NCBI RefSeq assembly: GCF_045679555.1
Contig: NC_092094.1
Span: forward strand, 36,472,430-36,536,429
Origin: Salvelinus alpinus
Taxonomy: Eukaryota; Chordata; Actinopteri; Salmoniformes; Salmonidae
Reading direction: 5' to 3'
DNA: 64,000 nucleotides
The position numbers and the translations under genes are program-made. The notes under the pieces were generated by a model. It did not search any database, was not told the origin of the DNA, and was given only the letters and a program-made list of their open reading frames with translations. The first letter of the stretch is position 1. Every line of letters starts with the position of its first letter. This document shows, in pieces, positions 50,837 through 62,761 of this stretch.

Positions 50837-51158
50837 CGCACAATGGCTCATAGCAATGCCAGGGTTGTCTTCACGTTCCCTTTAGAACACTGTTATTACA
50901 CAGCACTGTTTCAGACAACTGTGTTTTTTAATCTGACCTTTGCGTGGTGATCAAAAGATTTGACCCATCTGGATCATAGAAATTCAATAATGCTTATGTT
51001 GCCTCCATTTCAGGCAAGATGAAAATCATGTGTTCCTTGCTAATGTCAGTTAAATTTATCTTGGAGCATGTAGAGACAAATAACTACTTTGTAGAGCAAC
51101 ACCAATTGCATGATGAGAAAACAAAAAAAAGAGTCACTCAAAACATGCATCACACACA

Positions 51159-51306
<148 letters not shown>

Positions 51307-51328
51307 ATTTTATTCAGTGTAGCACTGT

Positions 51329-51739
51329 TGTAATGAATACTCAGGAAGAAAAAGGTGTAGATTCACGTGCAGAGCGCGACAGGTGTTTATTTTGCAGAAG
51401 GCAGGAATCGAGGTCACACGCAGGCAATGGTCATACACAGGTAGGCAAACAGGCAGGTGAATCAAAACTAGGACTGAAGGCTATAACTGGTTCTCACAAA
51501 CGAGCTAGGAAAAGGCTTAGTAGAGTCAAAACAAACAATACCTCACAAAGGCACAAACAGAATGAACTGAACTAAATAAGGAGCTGATGAGACCAGGTGA
51601 GTAACTAACACAGGTGAAATCAATGGACAAAAATGAAAGACAGGGCTACATTCAAGAACACAACGAAACAGGGCTACGTTCAAGAACACAACGAAACAGA
51701 ACGCAAGGTTGACGAAGAAAATAAATACAGAACCTTACA
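51329..51739. mobile_element. Solo LTR (different family)
   Basis: A 411-bp sequence bounded by TGTAATGAATACTC and AACCTTACA, flanked by the 5-bp target duplication ACTGT (51324-51328 and 51740-51744). A 28-bp unit near its right end ('cagggctac.ttcaagaac') is tandemly duplicated (about 51643-51698). It has no similarity to the TGTCACG family by eye. Fossil; no interior is attached. Confidence 0.75.
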
Positions 51740-51744
51740 ACTGT

Positions 51745-53371
51745 AATGCCCTCATGAATGTATCTTGGAGTGACTATTATCTTGTCTGTTAATAGAGAGT
51801 AACGGGGGCCCTAGCCTGTTCTCCCTCACTACTGCTTATGCAGCTTACACAGGGCATTCGCTGATTCATTCATATTCCAGCACTGATTACAAGGGTGGTT
51901 GTAGTCTGCAGATACTGCTGGTGATGCTAAGAGACAAAGGGAGAGCATCGTGTCATCAACTCCTGAATTATTTACTGATCCACATGACATTAGTAGATGG
52001 TATTTGAAACATTGATGAACATTAAGTTCATCATGATGGGTAACTCAATATCATACTTGATCAAGCATGAGAGTACAACAACGTGTACTCTCATGTGTAG
52101 TAACTGACAACATGCATCAGTAGAGTCTTCAATTGTCATGTCACTATTTTTCCTCGCTCACTCAAGACAACAAACTGTGTTTGACCTGAGCCATTTATAG
52201 ACTGTGCATTTGACCATTCTACATTATGCACAACAATGAGCGGTTATTATCGAGATTGCTACAGTGATGGGGTGAGCCAACAGTGTACTATGTCTGACAC
52301 ATAATATTGTTCTTAAACCATTTGAGAAAGGTCTTTTTTCTGCACTGTCATTGTCTTCATTTTGTTGCATATTTGCAGTGTGCCATAGATGGAGAAATAT
52401 CTCCAAAGGTGTTTCTATTTCTGGCGGCAGTCTGCGAGGCTCACCGTGTTAATATTTCATCTCAGCTCCACTTCTACAGTGTGTTGGCAGAACTGTTGAA
52501 TTATGTAGTGGATAGGGGATGGGAAAGTTCCTTTTCATTCATCACATTTTGCAGCATATGTGTTTAGTTGTTGATCTGTTCATGTCTTGTGTTTAGGCAT
52601 ACAGTACTGTGACACAGGTCTCTCTAAATACTGATTGGGAGGGACAGTTGAGATGGAGAGTGGAAGTGTATCCCTCTTCTATTGTTCTCTCATTTCAAAA
52701 GATTCCTCCTTTTATTAATCAACATCATTGATGACAATCAATTTCTTGCCTTTTTCAAGCAAAGCATAAAATTCCTTTACTTCTCTAGGAAGCACCTTAA
52801 AGATGGAATCCTCACTATGGGAAACAGTGCCTCGTCCGCCCCACGGCTGTTGTTATTGTTTTTGTTTTGTTGACTAAGCAGAGCTGGGGAGCGTTGTGCA
52901 TCCTGGTAAAAAAATATTGCAGTACATATGCTGCTGTTCTATTGCATGTGCAATGATGTCAGAGGGACATCATTTGTTGTTTGTAGTAACTTATTTTTTG
53001 TGGTGAACGGACGTGGCCATTTCACCATGAAGGATTACATCTTGAAAAGACAGAACTCTGTTCTCTTCCCATATTGCTGGAGAGTCAATATGAATATAAA
53101 CGATAGGAAATAAACCATTCCCTTCAAAGGACTTTCCCTACCTGTAATCTCACACGGACATTGCTCCTGCACAAACACACACTCATAGTACACAACTTTA
53201 AAAGTGTAATTTGTTGGTTTTATTTGAGTTATTATGCCTTTGTTTTTAGGACTGAAATTACAGTAAAGAAGTTAATCTCATACATACAGTGCATTACTAC
53301 TCCTCAACTGTGACAAACATCTGAAGTCAACAAGCTCCTTTATATGACTACGAAAATAAGTGGGACAAAAG
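51745..53371. other. Unassigned intergenic DNA
   Basis: No gene, RNA or repeat was recognised. Confidence 0.5.
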
Positions 53372-53836
53372 CATTAAGTGTGAAAAACATTAAGAATACG
53401 GCTCTAGACTGACCAGGTGAATCCAAGTGAAAGCTATGAGCCCTTATTGATGTCACCTGTTAAATCCACTTCAATCAGTTTAGATGAAGGGGAGGATTAA
53501 ATAAGGATTTTTAAGCCTGGAGTTAACTGAGACATGGATTGTGTATGTGTGCCATTCGGAGGGTGAATGGGCAAAACAAAAGATTTCAGTGCCTTTGAAC
53601 AGGGTATGGTAGTAGGTGCCAGGCACATTAGTTTGTGTCAAGCACTGCAAAGCTGCTGGGGTTTAAACACACGCAACAGTTTCCCTTGTGTATCAAGAAT
53701 GGTCCACCACCCAAAGGACATCCAGCAAACATGACACAACTGTGGGAAGCATTGGAGTCAATATGGGCTGTTCTTATAGCAAAATGGGATGCAACTCAAT
53801 ATTAGAAAGGTGTCGTAATGTTTTTCACACTCAGTG
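53372..53836 (+). mobile_element. Tc1-like transposon with large internal deletion
   Basis: Inverted ends 'cattaagtgtgaaaaacatt' and 'aatgtttttcacactcagtg' enclose only 465 bp. The interior retains a short part of the transposase gene ('ccctt gtgtatcaagaatgg' and 'ccacccaaaggacatcc', about 53660-53760), corresponding to the region after the first helix-turn-helix, joined to the 3' end. It is a deletion derivative and cannot encode a transposase. Confidence 0.8.
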
Positions 53837-54630
53837 GCTTTTAAAAATGTTATACTTTTTATTCTTATAACCATAACTTATAACCATGACTAGGTATGGC
53901 GATCTCTCCATCAAGGAGATCTCTCCAATGAAAATACTTAACTCATATTAAAATGGTGGAATTATAGGTCCACCAATGAATATATACGTACATTGTTAAT
54001 TATTACTAAGAGTAACACAACACAATGATTGTTGGTCCACGTGACATACAGGCCATTGATTGGTCTTTCAGTGCTTGGTCCCTTAATCACAATGATCATG
54101 AGAATAATTTGTACCTAATAAAATGTCAATTTACAGTACAGTATTACAGTACATAGTGCAATACATTCATGTATATGTTATTGTCTGGGCACGTTTATTT
54201 CATGAAGGCAAATATGACATTTCTATGTAACAGTTGATGGTTTAGATGTATTATGCTACTAAATATCTTATAGTTTGTTCAGTAGTTTGTTCAATGTTAT
54301 GCATTTTCTATTTTTTTTGGAAGTAAGAGGAATATATTATTCTCATGTCTGTACCATCTCTTATCTCTTTATTATTAAGTTAACTGGTCATTACATTACT
54401 TTTATTGGCATAAGGACGACCTCTTTTCGAAGACGTGAGTTTGGTTAGTATCTCTCTTCACAGTTATTCAGTCTAGAGATGAATACTGCACATGATTATA
54501 CGATGAGGACAAATCACAGCATATAAGGTGTCATATCATGCTGAGGTAGCAATACTAGAATTAGCCTCTGTGATAAGTAATGTGAACAAATAATAAAATG
54601 CTATACTAGCTAGCGTGCAATCAAATAACG
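53837..54630. other. Unassigned AT-rich intergenic DNA
   Basis: No gene or repeat was recognised. Confidence 0.5.
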
Positions 54631-54632
54631 TA

Positions 54633-56228
54633 CAGTTGAAGTCGGAAGTTTACATACACCTTAGCCAAATACATTTAAACTCAGTTTTTCACAATTCCTG
54701 ACATTCCCTGTTTTAGGTCAGTTAGGATCACCACTTTATTTTAAGAATGTGAAATGTCAGAATAATAGTAGAGAGAATGATTTATTTCAGCTTTTATTTC
54801 TTTCATCACATTCCCAGTGGGTCAGAAGTTTACATACACTCAATTAGTATTTGGTAGCATTGCCTTTAAATTGTTAAACTTGGGTCAAACATTTCGGGTA
54901 GCCTTCCACAAGATTCCCACAATAAGTTGGGTGAATTTTGGCCCATTCCTCCTGACAGAGCTGGTGTAACTGAGTCAGGTTTGTAGGCCTCCTTGCTCGC
55001 ACACGCTTTGTCAGTTCTGCAAACAAATTTTCTATAGGATTGAGGTCAGGGCTTTGTGATGGCCACTCCAATACCTTGACTTTGTTGTCCTTAAGCCATT
55101 TTGCCACACATTTGGAAGTATATTTGGGGTCATTGTCCATTAGTAGACCCATTTGTGACCAAGCTTTAACTTCCTGACTGATGTCTTAAGATGTTGCTTC
55201 AATATATCCACATAATTGTCCTGCCTCATGATGCTATCTATTTTGTGAAGTGCACCAGTCCCTCCTGCAGTAAAGCACCACCACAACATGATGCTGCCAC
55301 CCCCGTGCTTCATGGTTGGAATGGGGTTATTCGGCTTGCAAGCCTCCCCCTTTTTTCTCCAAACATAACAATGGTCATTATGGCCAAACAGTTCTTTTTT
55401 TGTTTCATCAGACCAGAGGATATTTCTCCAAAATGTACGATCTTTGTCCCCATGTGCAGTTGCAAACTGTAGTCTAGCTTTTTTATGGCGGTTTGGAGCA
55501 GTGGCTTCTTTCTTGCTGAGGGCCATTCAGGTTATGTCAATATAGGACTCGTTTTACTGTGGATATAGATACTTTTGTACCTGTTTCCTTCAGCATCTTC
55601 ACAAGGTCCTTTGCTGTTGTCCTGGGATTGATTTGCACCTTTCGCACAAAAGTACGTTCATCTCTAAGAGACAGAACGCGTCTCCTTCCTGAGTGGTATG
55701 ACGGCTGCGTGGTCCCATGGTGTTTATACTTGCGTACTACTGTTTGTACAGATGAACGTGGTACCTTCAGGCATTTGGAAATTGCTCCCAAGGATGAACC
55801 AGACTTTTTTCTGAGGTCTTGGCTGATTTCTTTTGATTTTCCCATGATGTCAAGCAAAGAGGCACTGAGTTTGAAGGTAAGCCTTGAAATACATCCACAG
55901 GTACACCTCCAATTGACTCAAATGATGTCAACTATCAGAAGCTTCTGAAGCCATGACATCATTTTATGGAATTTTCCAAGCTGTTTAAAGGCACAGTCAA
56001 CTTAGTGTATGTAATCTTCTGACCCACTGGAATTGTTATACAGTGAATTCTAAGTGAAATAATCTGTCTGTAAACAATTGTTGGAAAAATTACTTGTGTC
56101 ATGCACAAAGTAGATGTCCTAACCGACTTGCCAAAACTATAGTTTGATAACAAGAAAATTGTGGAGTGGTTGAAAAACAAGTTTTAATGACTCCAACCTA
56201 AGTGCATGTAAACTTCCGACTTCAACTG
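54633..56228 (-). mobile_element. Tc1-like transposon with Sleeping Beauty-type ends
   Basis: A 1596-bp element between TA sites (54631-54632 and 56229-56230). Both ends carry CAGTTGAAGTCGGAAGTTTA, and inner direct-repeat copies ('gggtcagaagtttacataca' near 54819) match the IR/DR structure of the salmonid Sleeping Beauty/T2 group. The minus strand carries transposase pieces: 55857-55537 (MGKSKEISQDLRKK, both helix-turn-helix regions), 55526-55140 (with Asp of WSDETKK) and 55152-54874 (Asp of DNDPKYTSK and Glu of SPDLNPIENLF). The three lie in different frames, with breaks near 55530 and 55145, so the gene is inactive. It is among the best preserved DNA transposons in the window. Confidence 0.93.
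56183..56188 (-). promoter_or_regulatory. Candidate pnp polyadenylation signal inside a transposon end
   Basis: The minus strand reads ATTAAA here, about 190 bp after the pnp stop codon and inside the terminal repeat of the Tc1-like element. No AATAAA or ATTAAA was found on the minus strand between the stop codon (56379) and the transposon border (56228). Confidence 0.4.
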
Positions 56229-56378
56229 TATATCATATCATTGCAATGATCCCTCTGTATTTCATGCTTGCTATTGACATTTCTCTAGTCTGGAATATAT
56301 TCAACTGTACTTCCTATATAACATCACCTTATAGTAACTATGTTCCTGGGCTGATTACACAGACAGACTGGGGCTGAT

Positions 56379-59300
56379 CTACATCTTAGCTAGCAGGTTA
56401 CTGACCATCCTCTGTAGGTCCTGAGTACGCATTCCTGTGGTCTCCAGCACCTCATCGTGGTTGGCCTTCTCCTGGCTATTGTAGTCTGTGACTACCTTGT
56501 TGGTGATGAGAGACAGGCCAAAGACACGGAGACCACAGTGATGAGCCACCACCACCTCAGGGACTGTACTCATACCTACAGAGCACAGACAGAGGGTGAG
56601 AGAAGACAAGCATTGAGTTTGGTCATTTTCAACCTGACACTCGTACATTTTCTGTAGAAGAAATGGACATGGCTATTGAGAGACTTGAAGGCCATGGTAA
56701 AAACCCAATGAACCATGCTTACCCACAGCATCTGCGCCTAGTTTCTGGAGAACTCTGCACTCTGCGATGGTCTCAAAGGTGGGACCTGGAAGCATGCAGT
56801 ACACACCTTGCTGGATGAAGGAGGAACAGCCCTGCTCCTCAGCAGTCTCTTTGGCCAGACTAGAAAGGTCTTTGTCATAGGCGTCCGACATGCAGGGAAA
56901 ACAGACTCCAAACCTGAAGCGATACATAAAGTCCTGTGTCATATCAGAGGCCCTCGATGTCAGGTAAAGGACAAAGTACAATCCAAGGACTCCACAAGGG
57001 TAAGACCCATGCCCTTTACTGTAATAAAATGCCAGTAATCAGGCTCCATGTATGGGAAAATGTGGGAGGAGACCTCTGGGGAGCCTTTTCCAAAGCAGAA
57101 AGAGAAGCCCATCCTCTTCAGACAGGGGGAACACGTAACGCAACCCTTCCAAAGATCAAAAGACTGCTATTCTAACCTTTCATCGTTGTGACCACACAGT
57201 GGGTTCTGGCCTGCAAAGCCAGGCATGTTGATGTGATCCTTGATCAGCATGATGTCACCCACTTTAAATTTGGGGTTCAGCCCCCCAGCAGCATTGGTAA
57301 TGATCAAGGTCTCCACCCCCAGCAGGAAGAACACTCGGACCGGGTACGTCACCTGGAGAGAAAAAGGAACTAGAAATAAGGGATCACTCAGTGCTTACAT
57401 TTTTCAACAGAAAAACTGCACTGTTGTCATTATTACTAGGTGACTAGACTATAATCGTTATAGAGGGTGGAATCATTTTAACAAACCTTTAAACCTTTAT
57501 AGTCTTAAAAACCTCTTAAAGATCGGACACTTTTTTTCAATTTTCGCCTAAAATGACATAGCCACATCTAAATGCCTGTAGCTCAGGCCCTGAAGCAAGG
57601 ATATGCATATTCTTGATACCATTTTAAAGGAAACACTTTGACGTTTGTGGAAATGTGAAAATTACTGTAAGATAACATAACACATTAGATCTGGTAAAAG
57701 ATGTGGCCTTTCTCTTGAAATGCAAGAGAAAGGCCACAATGTATTACACAGTTTAGGTGCAATTAGATTCTGGCCACTAGATGGCAGCAGTGTGTGTGTG
57801 TAAAGTTCTAGACTGATCCAATGAACCATTGCATTTCTGTTCAAGATGTTGTTTCATGACTGCCCAAATGTGCCTAATTTGTTTATTAATAACTTTTCAT
57901 GTTCAAAATTGTGCACTCCCCTCAAACAATAGCATGGTATTCTTTCACTGTAATAGCTACTGTTTGAGGACAACACAGTGCCACCGACACGGCCCGCTAC
58001 CAAAACCTGTGGGCTCTCCTTCACCGCAGCCAACGTGAGTAAGACATTTCAACTCGTCAACCCTCACAAGGCTGCCGGCCCAGACGGCATCCCTAGCCGC
58101 GTCCTCAGAGTATGCGCAGACCAGCTGGCTGGTATGTTTACGGACATATTCAATCAATCCCTATCCCAGTCTGCTGTTCCCAAATGCTTCAAGAGGGACA
58201 CCATTGTTCCTGTTCCCAAGAAAGATAAGGTAACTGAGCTAAACGACTATTGCCTCGTAGCACTCACTTCCGTCATCATGAAGTGCTTTGAGAGACTAGT
58301 CAACGAGACGGCCTACAGGGAGGAGGTGAGGGCCCTCGGAGTGTGGTGTCAGGAAAATAACCTCACAATGAACATCAACAAAGCAAAGGAGATGATCGTG
58401 AACTTCAGGAAACAGCAGAGGGAGCACCCCCCTATCCACATCGACAGGACAGTAGTGGAGAAGGTGGAAAGTTTTAAGTTTCTCTGCGTATACATCACGG
58501 ACAAACTGAAATGGTCCACCCACACAGACAGTGTGGTGAAGAAGGCGCAACAGCACCTCTTCCAGCTCAGGAGGCTGAAGAAATTTGGCTTGTCACCAAA
58601 AACACTCACAAACCTTTACAGATGCACAATCAAGAGCATCCTGTTGGGCTGTATCACCGCCTGGTACGGCAACTGCTCCGCCCACAACCGTAAGGCTCTC
58701 CAGAAGGTAGTGAGGTCTGCACAACGCATCACCGGGTGAAACTACCTGCCCTCCAGGACACCTACACCACCCGATGTCACAGGAAGGCCAAAAAGATCAT
58801 CAAGGACAACAACCACCCGAGCCACTGCCTGTTCACCCCATTATCATCCAGAAGGCGAGGTCAGTACAGGTGCATCAAAGCTGGGACAGAGAGACTGAAA
58901 AACAGCTTCTATCTCAAGGCCATCAGACTGTTAAACAGCCATCACTAACATTGAGTGGCTGCTGCCAACATACTGACTCAAATCTCTAGCCACTTAATTT
59001 TTTTTTTTTTTATGTAATAAATGCATCACTAACCACTTTATATCATGTTTACATACCCTACATTACTCATCTCATATTTATATACTGTACCCTATACCAT
59101 GTACTGCATCTTGCCTATGCCGTTTGGCCATCGCTCATCCATATAGGTTTATGTACATAATCTTATTCATTCCTTACACTTGTAAGGTAGTTGTTGTGAA
59201 ATTGTTAGATCACTTGTTAGATATTACTGTGTGGTCGGAACTAGAAGCGCAAGCATTTCGCTACGCTCGCATTAACATCTGCTAACCATGTGTATGTGAC

Positions 59301-61931
59301 CAATACAATTTGATTTGATTTGTAAATTGGACAGTGCAGTTAGATTATTGGACAGTGCAGTTAGAATAACAAGAATGTAAGCTTTCTGCCAATATTAGAT
59401 ATTTCTATGTCCTGGGAAATGTTCTTGTTACTTACAACCTCATGCTAATCGCATTAGCCTACGTTGGCTCAACCGTCCCGTGGACGGGACAAAGATCCTG
59501 AAGAAGTTTTAATGTCTTAGTCTTAGGTCTCTCTTTATGTAGTGTTGTGTTGTCTCTCTTGTTGTCTTAGGTCTCTCTTTATGTAGTGTTGTGTTGTCTC
59601 TCTTGTTGTGATGTGCGTTTTGTCCTATTTTTTTATTTTTTAAAAATTTTTAATCCCAGCCCCCATCCCCGCAGGAGAACTTTTGCCTTTTGGTAGGCCG
59701 TCATTGTAAATAAGAATTTGTTCTTATATAAAAAATAGATAAAAAATGCTTACAGATTGTGTTTTAAGAGGGTCCCAAGATTTAGACGTGAAAATTCAAC
59801 TAACACTGTCAAAGGTTAAACCAAGTTGACTGCTATGCTACTTTCACAGAGGTCAAAGCTAACTAAAGACACTAACTGTGTTATTCTAACATAATTGGAT
59901 TTCTTCATAAAAGTGCAAACTGGTGAAATATCATTGAGGACCTCACTACTCATTTGAAAGAATATAGTAGCTGTATTTAAAAATAGATACCATCCCATAA
60001 GGTGTCAGGTTTATCATGGGATATACAAGCATTCCAATACACCTTTTCAGTAAATATTCATTCAATGTAATGAGGATATGGCTCTGGTGGGTGGAAAGAG
60101 TGGAGCTCACCGTGGCAATGTCATAGCCCTCGTAGAAGTGGAAGCGGCCCTGCATGCAGACACACTGCTTCCCCTGCAGCTCCCCAAATACCAGCTGACT
60201 GACATGTCCTTGTACTGCAGTGGTACAACAAGAAAGACAGGAGGAGGATTTTAATAGAATTGCTGAATGTAAATATTTCAAGGACAGGAAGCAGCAGCCA
60301 CCATCGGGTGACGGTCTGGTTCTGGGTCACAGTGAAGGACTGGTGTTCTTACTTCAACTTTCAAAACATCCACCTAAACATTTCTCATCTGACATTAAAT
60401 GATTAAATGCATAAGTTATCAATGATCATTATAATTTCTATTGAGCTATTGAGCTGGATGATGTAATGATGCATGTACAAACTGAAGACAGCATGATGCT
60501 GTACAGTTTCAGGTGGTAGAGTGCAGGATAAGTATGGTGTCTGACCTGTGCTGTTGGGGAAGTGTGGGATGTCCTTGTAGGGAAACACAGTCTTGTTGTC
60601 CAGCAGGTCAGCAAGACCACTGAGGCCGGAACCACAGATGATGGCTATTTTAGGCCTCTGCTCAGTGTGGGACAGCAACCAATCAGCTGTCTCCCTGTAA
60701 TCCTCATATTTGTAACTGAGGGAAGAAACAGATAGCAAGTTCATGCTATTCAGTATAATGTTACAATCTAAATCATCAATGATCATCTTTGTTTCTGCAG
60801 AGATGGACTACTATACACCTTTCATCTGAACACAACCAATGGGAAGATTTGTTTTTTGATTATGCAAAACCTGTCAATTACTGTCAAGTATCTTAGCAAC
60901 TCCTTCAGCTACTAATAACAGAATCATAGACAAACACACCCCTTCACACCCCGGGCTCCCGAGTGGCACAGCGGTCTAAGGCACTGCATCTCAGTGTTTG
61001 AGGTGTCACTACAGAAACCTGGTATGAATCCAGGCTGTATCACATTCGTCCGTGAAGGTGAGTCCCATATGGCGGTGCACAATTGGCCTCGCGTCGTCTG
61101 GGTTTGGCCGGTGTAGGCCATCATTGTAAATAAGAATTTGTTCTTAACTGACTTGCCTAGTTAAATAAAGGTTCAATTTAAAAATAAATTAATCTGCTCT
61201 CTTGGTACTGAATGTGTGTGTGGGGGAGGGAGAGACAGAGGGAGAGAGAGAGAGAGAGTGGGAGAGCTTATCTAATTGAATTAAATTGAATATAACAAAA
61301 TGTAATTAACTTCTACACATTTAAACTATACAAGCATATCAAGTTGAATTGGCATTTGAGACATTATGGTTGTTGGCATACTCATCGGGTGGACATGGTG
61401 AATGATTGCAAGTCCTGTCATTAAAAAGTAGGCATAGACAGATTTTATAAGTGACCATAAATCCAATGAGATCACTTGGTCTGGAGGCCAATCTAACCAA
61501 CATTAGTGGCATAGAAAGCAGTTTGTTCTGTTGTTTTTAACAAAATAAAAAATATTCCTTAATGTTATTTTACTGTACAACAGATACTACTGTGAACATG
61601 TGAAGTGGACTGGATGATTATATGAAACAGGACATACAGGTGGGAACTGGAAATTACTATGTCTTATTTACGTTTTGAACCAATAATTCGCCACAGAATA
61701 AACAAAGTCCTGACCAAAGCAAACAGTTTGTCTTCCTCAATTTTCTTTGGGGGGCAATAAAAGGTGTTCAATGTTAGCAATAAATCTCGTCACCATAAAC
61801 GTTCATATCAGGCATGTTTAATTTGAAGTATTGAAGCTGTTTTTTATACTGGTAGTTTTCTGCTCGCTGTAGTAAATGGGGGGAGCTCACAGGACGAATT
61901 GGCTGATTCCGTGAAAGCGCAGCGCTTCCAT
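56379..61931 (-). CDS. pnp: Purine nucleoside phosphorylase
   Basis: Five secure exons (60715-60546, 60214-60111, 57352-57177, 56913-56723, 56575-56379) and a tentative first exon (61931-61891, [13 protein letters not shown], donor GTGAGC, matching phase) give 292 aa (human PNP 289). The enzyme splits purine nucleosides with phosphate in the cytosolic purine salvage pathway. Trimeric-PNP active-site residues are in place, each offset by ten from human: Ser43 (CGSGLSG), His96 ([11 protein letters not shown]), Glu211 (GPTFETIAE), Met229 (MSTVPE), Asn253 (LITNKV) and His267. The alternative to the first exon is a different short upstream exon, because fish N-termini vary. Fish have several pnp paralogues, so the symbol is generic. 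Intron 3 (57353-60110) is swollen by transposons. Confidence 0.93.
57702..57738. repeat. Perfect 16-bp hairpin
   Basis: TGTGGCCTTTCTCTTG (57702-57717) is followed after a 5-base spacer by its exact reverse complement (57723-57738). It lies within the left part of the 57505-59512 transposon, in pnp intron 3. Confidence 0.9.
57973..59331 (+). mobile_element. LINE fragment lacking the reverse transcriptase core
   Basis: A 5'-truncated copy of the same LINE family as 17014-19997. An uninterrupted frame (57978-58739, 253 codons) starts in the region before the reverse transcriptase ([19 protein letters not shown]). It jumps after MKCFERLV directly to [15 protein letters not shown], missing the [15 protein letters not shown] and FADD motifs, and ends with [18 protein letters not shown]. 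The 3' untranslated region finishes in TTTGATTTGATTTG at 59331. The internal deletion keeps the frame, but the catalytic centre is gone. Confidence 0.9.
59520..59735 (+). repeat. 44-bp tandem duplication and SINE-type tail
   Basis: The unit beginning 'gtcttaggtctctctttatg' occurs twice in tandem (59520-59563 and 59564-59607). It is followed by 'ggtaggccgtcattgtaaat' and 'aagaatttgttctta', the 3' tail shared with the SINE at 60952-61188. Probably a tail of another LINE/SINE. Confidence 0.7.
60952..61188 (+). mobile_element. tRNA-derived SINE (salmonid SmaI/SlmI type)
   Basis: The head 'gagtggcacagcggtctaag' (box A) and 'ctggtatgaatccaggc' (box B) are tRNA-derived. A body with 'cacaattggcctcgcgtcgt' and the tail 'aagaatttgttcttaactga' plus 'gttaaataaaggtt' follow. 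It lies in pnp intron 1, opposite to the gene. The full structure is present with moderate divergence. Confidence 0.88.
61221..61266. repeat. GA-rich microsatellite
   Basis: GGGAGAGA-type repeats grading to pure (GA)n, just after the SINE in pnp intron 1. Confidence 0.85.
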
Positions 61932-62131
61932 CACGGAGCTGTCCGTGGTGCTGCTGGCCACTGCCGGATCAGGACTTTCCATTCAGCACGGTCCACGGGG
62001 CCGCGGGACTGCACACTCTCTGAACCAGGCGCTCAATGAACACGCACAATGGCCACTCATTGTGTACTTACAACGCCGAGTCCCTTTCCTTTCAAATGAG
62101 CTGGCAAAAGTAGGGCTGCTTTCAATGCTTC
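61932..62131. promoter_or_regulatory. Probable pnp promoter region
   Basis: A GC-richer stretch ('gtccacggggccgcgggact') lies immediately upstream of the tentative pnp first exon, as expected for a housekeeping-type promoter. No TATA box is evident. Confidence 0.35.
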
Positions 62132-62300
62132 AATCAAATGTTATTTGTCACATGCGCCGAATACAACAGGTGTAGACCTCACCGTGAAATGCTTAATTAC
62201 AAGCCCTTAACCAACAATGCAGTTTTAAGCAAAATAAGAGTTGAGAAAATATTTACTAAATGAACTAAAGTAAAACAATAAAAATATAGAAGAGTAACAA
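62132..62300 (-). mobile_element. LINE 3' tail fragment
   Basis: The reverse complement gives the family tail: 'cacctgttgtattcgg' followed by 'cgcatgtgacaaataac'. The same order as in 2149-2300 is seen ('aagcccttaaccaacaatgc'). Confidence 0.8.
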
Positions 62301-62660
62301 TACAATTTTGCATAGGGTTTTCATGAAAAGTAAGCATGTCACTTTAATTAAGTGTTACCCGGGGCAGCATGTACCTACGTATTAGGATGTAGCCTAAACA
62401 CTAAAATAATAGGGAGGAAAAAAATATAAAATATTGTTCAATATTATTAACCTTATATTAGGAATAGAGATTTTCGATATGTAGGCCTATATCAGCAATT
62501 TGTATTGATATCTATCAGATAAATCTATTATACCAGAGAACCACGATCATCTCTTGCCATGAACATTCACAAATCTGCCCATTTCATGTAGCCTAATCCA
62601 TTGCCACATTGTAGCCTATTAATGACTGACTGAAGCTGGCATATTGGAAGTGTAACCAGG
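62301..62660. other. Unassigned intergenic DNA
   Basis: AT-rich; no gene or repeat was recognised. Confidence 0.5.
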
Positions 62661-62760
62661 GCCCGGTTTCCCAAAATAATCTTAAGGCCAAGTTCGTCCT
62701 TAGGAACTTCTTATGAGCATCGTTAAATCTCCGAGATTTTTCTCCAAACCATCGTTATCA
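62661..62760. repeat. Short dispersed repeat
   Basis: 'gggcccggtttcccaaaat' followed by 'cttaaggccaagttcgtcc' and 'gagcatcgttaaat' is a short repeat I recognise from fish genomes. It abuts the LINE fragment. Confidence 0.5.
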
Positions 62761-62761
62761 G

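Larger units (their letters stand above)
57505..59512. mobile_element. Dispersed DNA transposon split by a LINE (pnp intron)
   Basis: The ends are inverted ('ttaaaaacctcttaaagatc' at left, 'gatcctgaagaagttttaa' at right). The outer parts (57505-57972 and about 59332-59512) match a dispersed repeat I recognise from salmonids, including 'ggccactagatggcagcag' and 'ctcatgctaatcgcattagc'. A LINE interrupts it. The phrase 'attggacagtgcagttaga' is doubled at about 59335-59374. Non-coding; superfamily unknown. Confidence 0.7.

Noticed and set aside
57978-58739. 253-codon frame as a possible host gene
   Set aside because: It is LINE protein sequence with the reverse transcriptase core deleted.
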